A stretch of DNA of 64,000 bases, from the NCBI GenBank assembly GCA_022225965.2, contig JAKJXP020000121.1, positions 1 to 64,000 on the forward strand. The letters are read 5' to 3'. The translations under genes were made by a program, and so were the position numbers. The stretch comes from Diatrype stigma. Taxonomy: Eukaryota > Ascomycota > Sordariomycetes > Xylariales > Diatrypaceae. Below the pieces are notes generated by a model, which worked only from the letters and a program-made list of their open reading frames with translations, searched no databases and was not told the origin of the DNA. Numbering within the stretch: the stretch's first letter is position 1; each line of letters starts with the position of its first letter. Shown here piece by piece: positions 20,798 through 33,200 of the stretch.

Positions 20798-23112
20798 GGG
20801 GAATATGGTTGGAATTGCAAAGGACACGGCACGGTCGGACATTGCGCAGTGGCGAGAACTACCTACTTAACTAGTACATATATATAGGGTTGGTTTGTGC
20901 ATCATCATTCTTATCATTATCATCATCGTCATCATTGTCATAGAAGGTCTGGTTGCTAAAAGGGCAGTTGATACATTGCTTGTACAACTAGGTAGAATAT
21001 ATTAATACACATTTCCCGCGATTTCTAAGTCATCATCGGGATGTTTCAGGCGCCGTTTCCCGTGGTCTAGTGTTCCCCGTCTACTTCGTACCTATCTGCT
21101 CCGAGAAAGACACCGAGTTACGAACAACTACACCACAGCCAGGCGCGACGATGGCTTGCTTGTCATTCGATTCTGTCGTAGTGAGTATATATAGCGCTAT
21201 TGCCATCAGTGTAGAGCCGACAATGGCTCCGTGTTTGTAACGCGATAGAATTTTTCTTTCACTGCTCCCACGATGTAGGCTCGAACGACTTTCCACTGAA
21301 AGAAAGTTCCCAGAGGCCATGACCACGTGATTGCTGCCAGCTTAGCCTGCAAAGCTGGAAGCCAACTGCTAGGTAGGCCCTGCGGCTCAGACGGTCTTAC
21401 ACCGGGAACCTCGGAGCTATCGCGGGCACCGGGGCTGAGGACCCGAAGTACCTCATCCACTTAGCGCATCGTTCTGAATAGGTATCTGCAATCAAATCAA
21501 TCCAGATTCCCATCCATCCCCCCGGTGGATTGGATTCCCTTCCGCCGGAGTATAACGGTCGAAGGGGAGCACCGTCGACCTCCAACAATGCGATATTTTC
21601 GTGCGCTTGAGGCGGAGTAAGCCTTTGGGCCTAGCTTCGTCGGCGGGCTTTTGCTGATCGCGCTGAGGGGGGCCGGCCGTTTGGGCCTGGGCAGGTAGGT
21701 AGGTATGCTGGGTATGCTGTATGTACTTTAGGTTTTATCACGTTACTGTATCTGTGAGTTGGAGGCGTAGCTCCTATCTAGTTTGATCTTAGCTTGGCGA
21801 AGTACGGAGCTACAAGCTGAAGGTCATACGTTCTTTCTTCGCGACCCGGCGCCGAGGCTCTCTCTCACCAGGCAGCTGGGTGCACTTCGCCTTACGCCGC
21901 CCTACGCTAATTGATGTGTTGTATGATTCGCATTGCGAGATCTGGATTCGCCGTCTTCGCGGCTGTTTTTACGCGATGAACGGAGACCGGCTTGGGATGA
22001 CTTGTAGCAGGTAGGCAGGTAGATAACGGATGCTATAGCCTATACCTACAGGTATGTCATGGAGGTAGTCTACGGTCTACCTATACCTATGCCTTGGCAG
22101 CTGCATGCAAAACTTTGCGGGGGACTCCATACCCACATCTGCCACATATGTACATGCATTCATGCGTTCACAGTAATGCATCCAGTTGACGTTTTCCAAG
22201 GTTTCCTTTCTAGAATGGAAGTTCCAAGCAGAGAGAACCGAGAATATACGGATCTAGAAGATCGCGCGTGCCCACCCTTGCGTCAAGTGCGGTGCACTCC
22301 GCGCTAAGCAGCTCTTCCGCTCCGCCTGTGCCCGCCCGCACGACGCTCAATTGGACCGGGCCGGCATGGCTGGGCCTTGTGAGTCGCCAATGGCCAGGCT
22401 GCCAGGCTCGCACCTCTGTAGCTCCCCGCCGCTTTCCGGCGAAAAAGAAAGGAGTGGTAGCACTAGGTGGGGTGATTGTTGCCCTTTCGGTAGCTTAGGT
22501 TGCGTTCGCTCCAGACTCTTACCAGGCAGCCCAGGCCCTGCAGGCGTGCCAGGCTCAGCCCACGTCAATTGCGGCCAACACCACCTTACAGTGCGACGCA
22601 CTTGCCCTATGGCGTGGCGCCTTCCACCTCCTGCCTGGGCCTTGCCTTCCCCCTCTGCCACTCTCGACGTAATCGTCCAGGATAATCGTGACGATAAAGT
22701 TGCACTAAGGCTGGGGTGCATGCTGTAGGTACAGTAGGTACCCAACTTAAGCACCCTAGGGAGCTGCCTAGGCATGTGTGGAAAGCTCGAACGATGCCCA
22801 GGTGCGATGCATCAATGGATGTCAGGTGGTGAGGGGTAACTGCCCATCAGGATTAAGGTTCTGGGTTGAAGCTGGCTCTGCACAGGTTTATTATGAGCTC
22901 TTTATTATATATAGCAGCCGGCCAAGCAGCAGCTACGACTTACCGGCAGAGAGATATCATACATATTAATCACACATACTTATATTACAAGTCTGGATAA
23001 ACGAACTGTAACCCTATCGGAATAGGTACTACCTCTTTACAACCTTCAATCTCAACACCAAAACTCCTGATCACACCTCACACCCGAGCCTACCCTACCA
23101 CCTCCAAGCATA
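20798..23112. other. Intergenic region between ABC transporter and alcohol dehydrogenase
   Basis: The 2.3 kb contains ATC-rich low-complexity sequence just after the ABC gene (about 20900-20945), a GGTAGGTA-type short repeat near 21690 and no SRE-type motif. I see no convincing gene. Confidence 0.5.
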
Positions 23113-24814
23113 ATGGTCGCCTTCGAAATTCCTACAGAACAATGGGCGCAGGTCTTTGAGCAGACGGGCGGACGTGAGTGACAAGCAGACCCAACAGCAC
23201 CTGTCGCCGGCAGCGCCGGGATGGATGGGGATGTTGCGAGAGCTAACGGATAGAACAACCACAGCGATCGATTACAAGAAGATACCCGTTCCCAAGCCCG
23301 GACCCGATGAGGTCCTCATCAACGTCAAATTCTCAGGCGTCTGCCATACGGACCTTCACGCACGTAAGAAACCCCTGCCCCTGGCACCCCCTTTAAACGT
23401 ATGCAAAGAGCAATACTGATTATGGATTTCTCATTATAGTGAAGGGCGACTGGCCACTGGTTAGTACATGACATTGAAGCTTCAAAGCATCGCCTGCTGC
23501 GAAGAAACTCGACCAATACTAATATATTCACCCTTTTTGACAGGAGCGGAAGCTGCCCCTAGTTGGCGGACACGAGGGCGCGGGCGTCGTCGTGGCTCTT
23601 GGCGAACTCGTCAAGGATATCGAAGTTGGCGACTATGCGGGTATTAAGTGGCGTACGTAACGACTCAGCTTCCTACTCTGCAACATCCACCTTTCGCGAT
23701 TGCATCTACCCCGACAGAGAGAGTGGTGTGCGTATGTACGAGAGAGTGGTGTGCGCGTGTACGAGACAATGGTGTGCGCATGTATGAAAAGTGGTGTGTG
23801 GTGTGTGTGGCTTCGGCATGTTTCTTTCTTGATCTCAATGGACGAGAACTGGCTCCTCCCCCTCTCCATCACCCCCCTCCCCTACACTTCCTAAACAAAA
23901 AGAAACAAGACTGACGTTGCACCGACATACAGTGAGCAGCTCCTGCGGTAGCTGCAGCTTCTGCAGATCGGCCGACGAGCCGCTCTGCCCCTCAGCCCAG
24001 CTATCCGGCTACACGGTAGACGGCACATTCCAGCAGTACGCGATCGGCAAAGCGGCGCACGTGGCGCGGATCCCGAAGACCTGCTCGCTGGAGGCCGTAG
24101 CGCCGATCCTGTGCGCCGGCATCACGGTGTACAAGGGCCTGAAGGAGTCCGGGGCGCGGGCCGGCCACAGCGTAGTCATCGTGGGCGCGGGCGGCGGCCT
24201 CGGCACCATGGCGGTGCAGTACGCGCGCGCCATGGGCCTCGAGGTGGTGGCGGTCGACGGCGGCGCCGAGAAGGGCGAGCTGTGCAAGCAGCTCGGCGCC
24301 TCCTCGTACGTCGATTTCACGACCTCGAAGAACCTCGTCGCCGACGTCAAGGCCGCAACCCCCGACGGCCTCGGCGCCCACGCCGTCCTCATGCTCGCCG
24401 TCAACGAGAAGCCCTTCCAGCAGGCGAGCGAGTACGTCCGCAGCCGCGGCGCCATCGTCTGCATCGGTCTGCCCGCCAACGCGTATCTGAAGGCGCCTGT
24501 GTTCGACACTGTCGTTCGGTACGTCGTTCCTTCATATTTCCCCCCTCTTTCCCGCCCTCTTCACCCCTTCCTTCCTTCACAGATGATCGTCGGCATGTGT
24601 ATTCAAGTACTAACGGCGAGAAAATAGCATGATTACCATCAAGGGCAGCTACGTCGGCAACCGTCAAGATACTGCCGAGGCGATCGGGTTCTTCGAGAAG
24701 GGCCTGATCAAGGCACCGTTCAAGACTGTCGGCCTGAGCGAGCTGCAGGATATCTACAAGCTGATGGAGGCGGGCCAGATCGCCGGTCGCTACGTCGTCG
24801 ATACCAGCAGATAA
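23113..24814 (+). CDS. Zinc-dependent alcohol dehydrogenase (ADH1/class III-like MDR)
   Basis: Six exons (23113-23173, 23265-23363, 23440-23459, 23544-23652, 23933-24518, 24628-24814) give 353 residues, the normal size for fungal Zn-ADH. The catalytic-zinc region CHTDLHALKGDWPL is followed by GGHEGAG. The structural-zinc cysteines are in [18 protein letters not shown], and the Rossmann motif is [18 protein letters not shown]. The protein should interconvert alcohols and aldehydes with NAD(H) in the cytosol. One exon is only 20 nt long, yet all joins keep the frame and family sequence (ALKGDWPL). Intron 4 (280 bp) holds a 23-bp tandem repeat. No SRE-type motif lies upstream, so I do not include the gene in the iron set. 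Confidence 0.93.
23718..23809 (+). repeat. 23-bp tandem repeat inside ADH intron 4
   Basis: Three full units (23718-23740, 23741-23763, 23764-23786) and a partial fourth share the core GTGGTGTGCG followed by TGTACG. They sit wholly inside the 280-bp intron and explain its length. Confidence 0.85.
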
Positions 24815-26349
24815 AACTGGGAAATTTGTGTTATATAAGGGTCTAGGGATGGTTGGGGTGGTTTGGGGAGTACCGTGTAACGCTGATGATATGTGATGAT
24901 ATTTCTATAGTGATTTTGTTAGATTGTACATGACCATGATTTTACTACTACTACCAACAGATTCGAATGATTGTGATTTTGTTACCGTTCGGCTTGATTG
25001 TACATACTTGGTTGAACTAATGACGAAGTGATTGTGATTGTCTTAGTATTCATACGAGTACTTAGGTGATCCGATCATCTGCTATATGATAATAGGTGTT
25101 AGTTAACATCAGCGGAGCAAATCATCTAGTTAGTCGGAACCCCTTTTTGAAGTTCGACACTGCGTGTTGTTTTGATGTTTTACTTTATTTTGTCTTTCCC
25201 TAAGTACTTAGTTTTTTGGTTTTTGAAGAAGCTCTGTTTTCACCCTTGACCATCCATCCATCCATCATGTATGTATGACCGTACGGATCCCAGCGAATGA
25301 AACGGTGATTTCCGTTTCGCCTTTTCAAAAGAACCAACACAACTGATTCGAGGCATCGCTCGATTCAGCCCCCTTTCTTCCCCGTCCCTTCCTTCACCTA
25401 GAAAAGCACAGCTGGTAGTCCTTCACAAGATTGCGCCAAGTCCCTTCTTCCCAACCACCATCACATCACAGAATCAATAAATGCGAGCATCTTGCAAAAC
25501 TAGCAGTATGCCTTCTGTAGTGGCTCGTAATCGACTATAGCGGAGTATCGCCGGAATTCCTGTCCTAATCATAGCTTGTTGCGTGAAAGCGTTTCATGTG
25601 CCAGCAAATCCCGTATCGACTAGCTGAGACCGGCGTATTGATCGAGTGACTCTCTTCCTGGTCCCACTAGACATCCACCGTCACTCTTTCGTCTGTCACC
25701 ACACGGCCTCAGACGAGGTGTAATGAATCGTCAAAACACAGATAATCGACGTTAAGTCGTCATGGTCGTTCGTACATCGTAAGTTTGCGTCAATCGTCTA
25801 AACCCCATAATCACCCGTTTCCCCTTTTCTTCTGCCAACACAATTGTTGTCCTATAACCTTCAAAGCTACCCCCCTTCATGTGCCATGATCGTGCCAAGT
25901 AGATGATAGGAGCAATAGGTCAGTTTGGACATCCCTCATCAGATGATTCAAGTCCCGTCCATTCCGCCACTGGTATTCGGTTGGGGTATCATGAATGCGC
26001 AGCTCATTTCTCGTTAGAAGAGTAATCGTAGTACTAGATCAATTCCGTCGCGATCGATATCATGAATGCAATGTCCTAGAGCAAGGGAACACTGATTGCC
26101 ATGCTATACACCGACCTTTGCGGAGGAATTATCTGAGAATGTATATCGACACTTGCTGAGAAAAGGCTGCGGTCGAAGTCCAATCGCTTCACCGAAGAGA
26201 CTGATCTCTTGACCGCACTATTCTTGTCGAAGTGCGGTTGCCAGCCACAGTAGGCTGGAGCATGGGTTCGCTGGGGCGGCTCGTCGTATACTATCGTCGT
26301 TGAAGACTCCAGCAAAAAGTGATATATACACGTAGTTGAGACGACATGC
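24815..26349. other. Convergent intergenic region
   Basis: This is 3' DNA of two convergent genes (ADH and the C2H2 regulator). No coding region or RNA gene is seen. Confidence 0.5.
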
Positions 26350-29300
26350 TCACTCGCTAGCGGTGACGGATCTCTCAGCTCGAGCACGCATGTGGTTCGC
26401 GTGCGTATCTAGGCAACGTGCCATCAAATGGAGGACTAGAAATGCGTCAATAAATGCCTTTACCCAAACACCTCTCGCCGCCTTCGAGATTGGGAAACTT
26501 ACCAGGCCAGACAGCCGATTTGTCAAGCATGTACGACGTGAACCGTAGAATCTTCGCCGCATAGCCGTTATGGTCATCCATTTGTAGACGAATATCGGAG
26601 CCGTTGTTAACATCGCCATTCACGAGATCCATGTTCATCTTCATTTCGGCATTGCTTAGAAGTTCCTGGATCTTGGCAAGGAGCTTCATGTCCTCATCTT
26701 CAAGAAGGATGACAGCGGGAACTTGGGAAAAGTCGATCTCGTCCTGGCCAAGAATACCCAAATATCTACCAACACGATCTTGGAGGGTAGCGACCCACTC
26801 TGCAAGGACCTGAGCACAGTCAAATGCGCACATCGCAGACTGAATTGGGAGTTCTTTGCCATTGAAATCCGAGAAGCTGAGGCCCAACTTGTCAGACATT
26901 GAGAGAGAGTCGGCGGCGTAAAAGGCAGCCTTGCGCAGATGTCTTTCGCGACGGGAGACGGTTCGGCCGGATTGGGACTGTATGGAAACAGAAGATGTGG
27001 AAGGGAACTTCATTGCAGAAAACTCTGGTGAAGAGGACTGTGTTGGCGGCGAGTCGACGAAGATGGAGCTTGTTGCTGAAGCGTCAGATGGATCGCTTCC
27101 CGACTCAGCATTGGATGCGGGCGAATGCTCTGCATGTTGGATAACCTCGGTTCCTCGCGAGAGTGCCTCAGCTAAGCCATCCCAATCGCGTTGCCAGAAC
27201 CTTTCTTTTGTCCGCGACATATTCACGAAAAGTCGAACATACGCGAGGTCTAGCAGCGGAATCGAGTCTGCAGATAATGGACCTATGCCGAAAGGGTTTG
27301 GACGCTCGAGACTGTGGTGTGGATTGCTGGCCCAGGCCGATTGCCATGCCTTTAAAGCTGCTTCGATATGACGGTGCATTTTCTCGGTCTCTTCGTTGGT
27401 CCAGACTTTGTTGTGATGCCTTTGCCGAGTCTCCCAGATGTAGTTATGGAGAGCATTGATAAGTACCAGACACCCGAGAGTGCTAGGCTTCAGTTCGCTC
27501 CTGTTGATATCACCAAGGCCGATGGTGGACCCGAATGGCTGATGTCCACCATTGAATGCCAGCTTCTGCTGCTTCTCGTTCGTGCGTAGCAACTCCCCTA
27601 ATGCTTCGTGGAACGTCATCCGGTTATGGTTGGCGGCCCGCGCTCCACCCTTGAGTTGGAATGATGCGGCACTTTCCGCGGCAAAAAATTCTTCGTCGCA
27701 AGGAAGGTCAAGAAGGATTTCGGAGTTGGTTAAAACGGGCACATGGTTGTAGGCAGCCACCAGCAAACTAGAGAGAATGAAGATGACGTAAAGGGTTCGC
27801 TTGCGCTCCTCCATGGCTTTCCATCTAAGCCACTCAGCTTGCTCTTCGGACTCAGCCTTGATTCCGCCATTCCAGTTACCCTCGGAATCGATCATCTGAA
27901 TATCTTGAAGCTCATGGGAGTCGAGCTTTAGCGGGCGGAGTAGCCCAGCTGCCTGGGCAAGGCTGACTAAAGCTGCTGAGTGGGTAGCAGCAATATCATT
28001 GGCAGTCTTGTCACCGCAGTTATGCCCATAAACAACGTTGAGTAGCATAGCTTGAACTAACCAAAGGGGCGTATGAACGGAGTTATCAGGTCCTTGGGAA
28101 CCTTGGTCGGACGATGGCGTCCGGCGGAACTCGGCTTTGCGCATATCAGCCTTACGACGTTCTTCCAGATACAACTGTATCATTCTCTTGGCCATCTCGA
28201 AGAGCTCCCTGGACTGTGACCGTTCCATTTCATACAAAGCGCCGATGGCTGCCATCGACAGGATAAGACATCCACTACCCCCTACAGTAGTGGCTCGACC
28301 AGTTCCCGGGCCCGATGGCACATCGAACGAAAGAGTTGGGATATGGAGGAAGGGGAGATGGGGATGGCAATAACGCAGGTAGCTCCCTACGTAACGCTGT
28401 AAATCCTGTAGATTCGGCAAGTTTTTCACGTGATCTGGTAAAGCATCTGAGTGGCTTTGAAACTGAGGAGACATCGGGGAACTGGGAGTAGGTATGGAAT
28501 ACCTCCGGGCACTGAAAGGTGTACATTGTGAGAGAGCATTGATTATAGCATTCCGGGTGGTCTCTGTGATGGTGGCAACGGGGGAATGCCCGTGGTGACC
28601 ACCGTGTAACGAGGTGGGAGTTTCCGGACCGGCCCCAAACACATTGTGGTTCATGTTCTGTGTTGTCAGCCCAGGCATCATGGATGGACTCATGGAGCTC
28701 ATGGAGGGCGGTGGCGTGGAGAAATAGATGTCATTCATATTCTTCTGGGACTGTGGCTGGGGCGAGACCGGCGCTCCGTTTAATAGGTCCGGGAAAACAC
28801 TACTGCTCATGTCCATCGAGAAGGCAGAAGGCAATTGGGGAGGTCCCATGACGGCAGGCTGCCATATAGAACTGGTAGCAGTCGAAACTGATGGATTCGT
28901 CGTCCCAGAACCATCGAGCATGACATCGCTTATGCCACCTTGGCTGGCGTTGCTCATGGCTGATGGTGAGGACCCACCAACGACGTTGTCGTTAGGGTTG
29001 TTGAATGACATGGAATTCTCGAATCCCGTTAACCAATCAAAGCCGTCATCCATCTGTGGAGTGGCAGACATATCTCCCAAGCCGGCTCCGAAGGGAGACA
29101 TCGGGTCAAGAGACATTGAGTGAGGAGATTCGGTATAATGCAGTGCATTTGGGTTTATTGTCGAGCCAGGTTGGCCAAAGAGGAAATCGTCGAACCCAAA
29201 TTCCGGCGGGAAAGCCATAGGTGGAGCAGTTCGGAGGCCAGAATTTGTATAGTCCATATTATTGATACCGTTAGTTTCCAGCTTCAGGCCGCGGCTCACA

Positions 29301-30203
29301 CCCCGCTGGCCCATGATGGACGACATGCCAGTGAAGCCATGGTCCAGCCCGTGGTTGTGCATAGGCAAACCGACAAGGCTCGGGTGGCGATTGTGGGTGG
29401 GAGGAGCATGACTCCTTGCAACAGAGGCGTTGGCAGCAGCAATCATTTGCATGGCATTGCCATCGACATGACTGATGGTGTTAGCCCTCGGTCTCATGTT
29501 CGAGGCATTAGCGGCGGCAGCAGAGGCATTGGAACTAGCGATGCTGTTCTTGCGAGCCCGGCTCTGCGCTGTAGCAGCACCACTGGTACTTTCGCGGCGG
29601 TTCCGTGGCCGCGACGAAGGGGTTGTTGTCTGGTGGAGCTTCTGCTGGTGGCGCAGAAGCAGATCTCGTCGAGCGAAACATCGCGTACACTCGGGGCACT
29701 CGAAAGGCTTTTCCTTGGTATGAGAGCGTTCATGACGCTTCAGGTGTTCCAAGCGTGCGAAGGAACGCTGGCAGGTCGCACAAACGTGAGGGCGAGGCTT
29801 GTCGGTCTTGGGCGGTGGGAACGGCGCCGGAGCCTTGGTGGTGTTTACGGTGATGGTCGAAGCTTCAGAAGTGCGTCGTGGTCAGCATGATATACCGCTA
29901 TGCAGCGTCCTATCTTCTACCAAGGTACATAAGTAGACAGGTGTGTGTTTCCGTGCACGTGCAGATGTGTCGAGTAAATTGTGTATCTTGGGTGGGTGCG
30001 TATGTGTCAAGTGAGCGTGTGCATACCGCCCTCATCGTCGTCGGGGCTGGCTGGCTGGCTGGCTGAGAGCCAGAGAGCTCCTTGGAGACAGAAGGTGGGA
30101 TGGAGGGGTAGAACAGGAACAGGGTCTCAAGCATACCAGAATCATCGTTGACGGTATTACCATTGGTCCCAGCAACTGCAGCGGGCGGCGATGAATTGGA
30201 CAT
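26350..30203 (-). CDS. C2H2 zinc-finger transcription factor with fungal-specific domain (Adr1/AmdX-like)
   Basis: Three exons (30203-30137, 29862-26503, 26435-26350) give 1170 residues. Two adjacent C2H2 fingers lie at about 48-71 (HVCATCQRSFARLEHLKRHERSH) in parts VCATCQRSFARLEHLKRH and 76-99 FECPECTRCFARRDLLLRH, typical of Adr1/Msn2-type DNA binding to short GC-rich sites. A long Ser/Pro/Met-rich linker follows. From about 440 to 850 there is a fungal-specific regulatory (fungal_trans) region, for example YVGSYLRYCHPHLPFLHIPT and LWLVQAMLLNVVYGHN. The combination is found in Adr1/AmdX-like regulators of carbon and nitrogen use. Its targets cannot be inferred here; the ADH next door is only a positional candidate. 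The first intron (274 bp) contains a GGCT repeat, and the last exon is 86 bp. Confidence 0.9.
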
Positions 30204-33200
30204 GGCGATTATGCTATTTTCCTTTTTCCAGTATAATCAAAGTGGTTGTCCTAGTCAATCGCCGACTGGCTGAGCGATAGTACCTAGTTTAAGGTTGAGA
30301 AAGAGCGCAATTGACGGGCGACGTGATCAGCAACAGAAAAGTCCGAGGTTGAGCGAACGAAGTGGGAGGGACTTAAGGTGGGCTGGGCTGTCTGATGTCT
30401 GACGGGAGTCTGGTGTCGGGTCCAGTGGCTCTGGTGCCCGCTGGCTGGCTGGTGTCCGCTGGTGTCTGTGCCTGTGGTCTCTGCGCCGCCAGTGCTGCCA
30501 GGGCTCCTACCTGGGCTTCCAGGGCTCCCAGTCGGCCAGTGTGGAGGGTGGGTATTAGTGGGCGGTGCGTGGTGTGAAGCCCCAGTGGCCCCGTGTGTGG
30601 TGGGGAGATCGACCCCTGGTTGGCTGGCCCTGGTCTTGCTACCCCTGCCGCTGCTGCTAACTACCCTAGGCCCTAGGCCTATACTTCGTACTTTGCTTGG
30701 CCCGGCTGGCTCGACTGGCTCGACTAGAGAGCGAGCGAGGGCCTAACGTCAATCTAACGAACAACTTGGAAGCCAAGTACTGCGTATGCGCATGCGTATG
30801 CGTGTGTGCATGCGTAGAGAACGACCGCAGGCAGTCACAGTCACAGATTGACAGACAAACTGCAACAGGAAAAGAGGGTTGGGCCGCGGGTAGGCAGGCT
30901 GTCATGTAAGTCGTCGATAGATGGATGGCTAGATTAGTCGCAAGGTCTGCCTACCTACCATGTATGCATGTAGGTAACTATGTATGTAGGCAGCTAATCA
31001 CTGTTCGTGACCAGGCAGATACCGGTATACGAACAGAGGCCGGTGTACTGGAAAGGCGGCGCAAGAAACTCAGGGTGGTGGTGGATTGGAAATGCTCCGG
31101 GGCTTATTTGTCCTGCCTATAACGAGTATTGCATGGTAATATTGGGAGGAACTGCGTACGGTCAACTCGTCCAGGATATATCTGTATGGCCGTTGGACCC
31201 TTTTTTTTTTTTTTCCAATTGCCTATGAAGGTATCCAAGTTGATTTCTCGAAGTAGTCATTTACTCGGGCGAGAACAGGAATAAAGTACTTGGTAAGCAG
31301 TAAAAGTTGCAGAAGACTGATCAAGTTGGCCGTCAACCGCATTATCCAGTTGGTAATGGAACGCAAGCCCAGTGGTATCTCTCGCAGGTACTTGTGGTTT
31401 GTAGTACCTGGACACCTGCGCTTGTAGGGATATTGTACAGTGCGAGCCTTCATCTATCTAGGTAACTACAACATCGTGGTTACGAAGTAAATACCTATGT
31501 AGGTCCTATCACTGTTGCTATTTTGGTCACCTAGCGATGCATAAAACTTCGTACAAACCACCTACCTACGAACTCACATAGCATGTCAACATATAGATCA
31601 GGTACATCTTACTGCTGCTTATGAGGTAGGAATAGAAAGGACCTAGGTAGGTACAGGTAGACAGTGACTTGCAGGTCACTTGATGCTACCAAATAGGGCT
31701 AAGAGCAACCATCCTCCGAAGTAACTACGCAGTAGGGGCCATACCTGGTATATAGTAATATATGCACCCTAGATCACGACGATGTACATCCATATTTTTG
31801 ACTGCTCTCGACACGAGCTAAGAACGAGACAGGACTGGTAACGAACTTGGTTATATACGTATGCGTATGCATGTAGTTAGCATTACCTCACTTGTAGTAC
31901 ATAGTAGGCCTACTTCGGCAAGGTAGGCGGGTAGGGCAGGGGATGCTTCATCCATTCTTGTCTGACGATGTCATAGTGGTTAGGTGGATGATAGATGATG
32001 AGCTGAATATGTATGTACCTAGTAGCAAATCGGCTTGTTTTCAAGTCGACGTGCCTGGTGGGTTTGATTTGCTACATGAACTACATCGCTTCAGTCACAT
32101 CTACATGTACCCACGTTTACATGATCACATATGCATGTAGCTCTACGATGGGGGTGCTTGATATTTTCTGAGACTTCGCCAAGTTCTTGACTTGGCGTCT
32201 GGCACCGAAGCTCGTTGCATAACGATTCAGTATCATGCTTGTCTGATACGCCCAATACCCGCAAGAACGAAGGTAGAAAGAAGAAGAGGATAAAAGCTCA
32301 CATATGTTGAAGAAGTAATACCCGGCTATGCTAACCACATCCATGTTAACCATGCTAAATACCTAGTCTAGTAGGTATTTAGGCACATCTATCTACCTCT
32401 TATTTATTGTTGGTGTAAAATAACTCCTTGCATCTAGTTGCACAAGCTACGTCTCGGAATGACCCACTTGTTACTACGTATGTTGCCTATGTTCGGTTTT
32501 TCATCTCTGCCCGATACTAACCTGAAAGTGTCACATATCTTTTTGACATCCTATATGAAGTGTTTCCTTTCCAATCTCCTTCACCTAACATATTGGAATT
32601 GTCCATCGATTGTTTCTCTTGGAAGCTCGGCTGTCCAGATCTGTGTATTATCGCTATCATCCAACTGTCATACAGTGTCTCCTGCTAAGGGCGTGAGAAA
32701 TGCCGGAGTGAATTCGGTGAATTGACGGCGTCGGGTCCGACTTATACGCCAGGCCCTGTCACTTTGCACAGCCCCTCGCCCCTCGCCCCTCCATGGAGCT
32801 CTCTCTCTTCTGTACTTGATACTGTGAGAGGACCCTTGGAGGGGCAGGCTTGGCGCGATGGCGGGACGACTTTTATGATGCTACTGTACAGCTCATTGCC
32901 GTTATTAAGCTCTAGACAAACCGACGTAACGGCAATAAAAGGGTTTCCCGTGTATGGATGGCTTCTCCCTGTGCCTAAGTGGGCTGCAGGCACGTCTCTG
33001 CATATCCAAGCATCTTGTAGCTAATTAGTCGCTTTCTGCATCTGCACCATGCCCGTTTTTCTCCATCTCAATGCTACCATCGCAGCCATTTCCGCTCGAC
33101 ACCCAGCAGATGAGTCGATCGAACCTGCAAGACTGGCGACTTTAGTTGCATGGGCGTTACCATGAACGGCGGCCGCTGATTGATCCGTTTCTATGGATAG

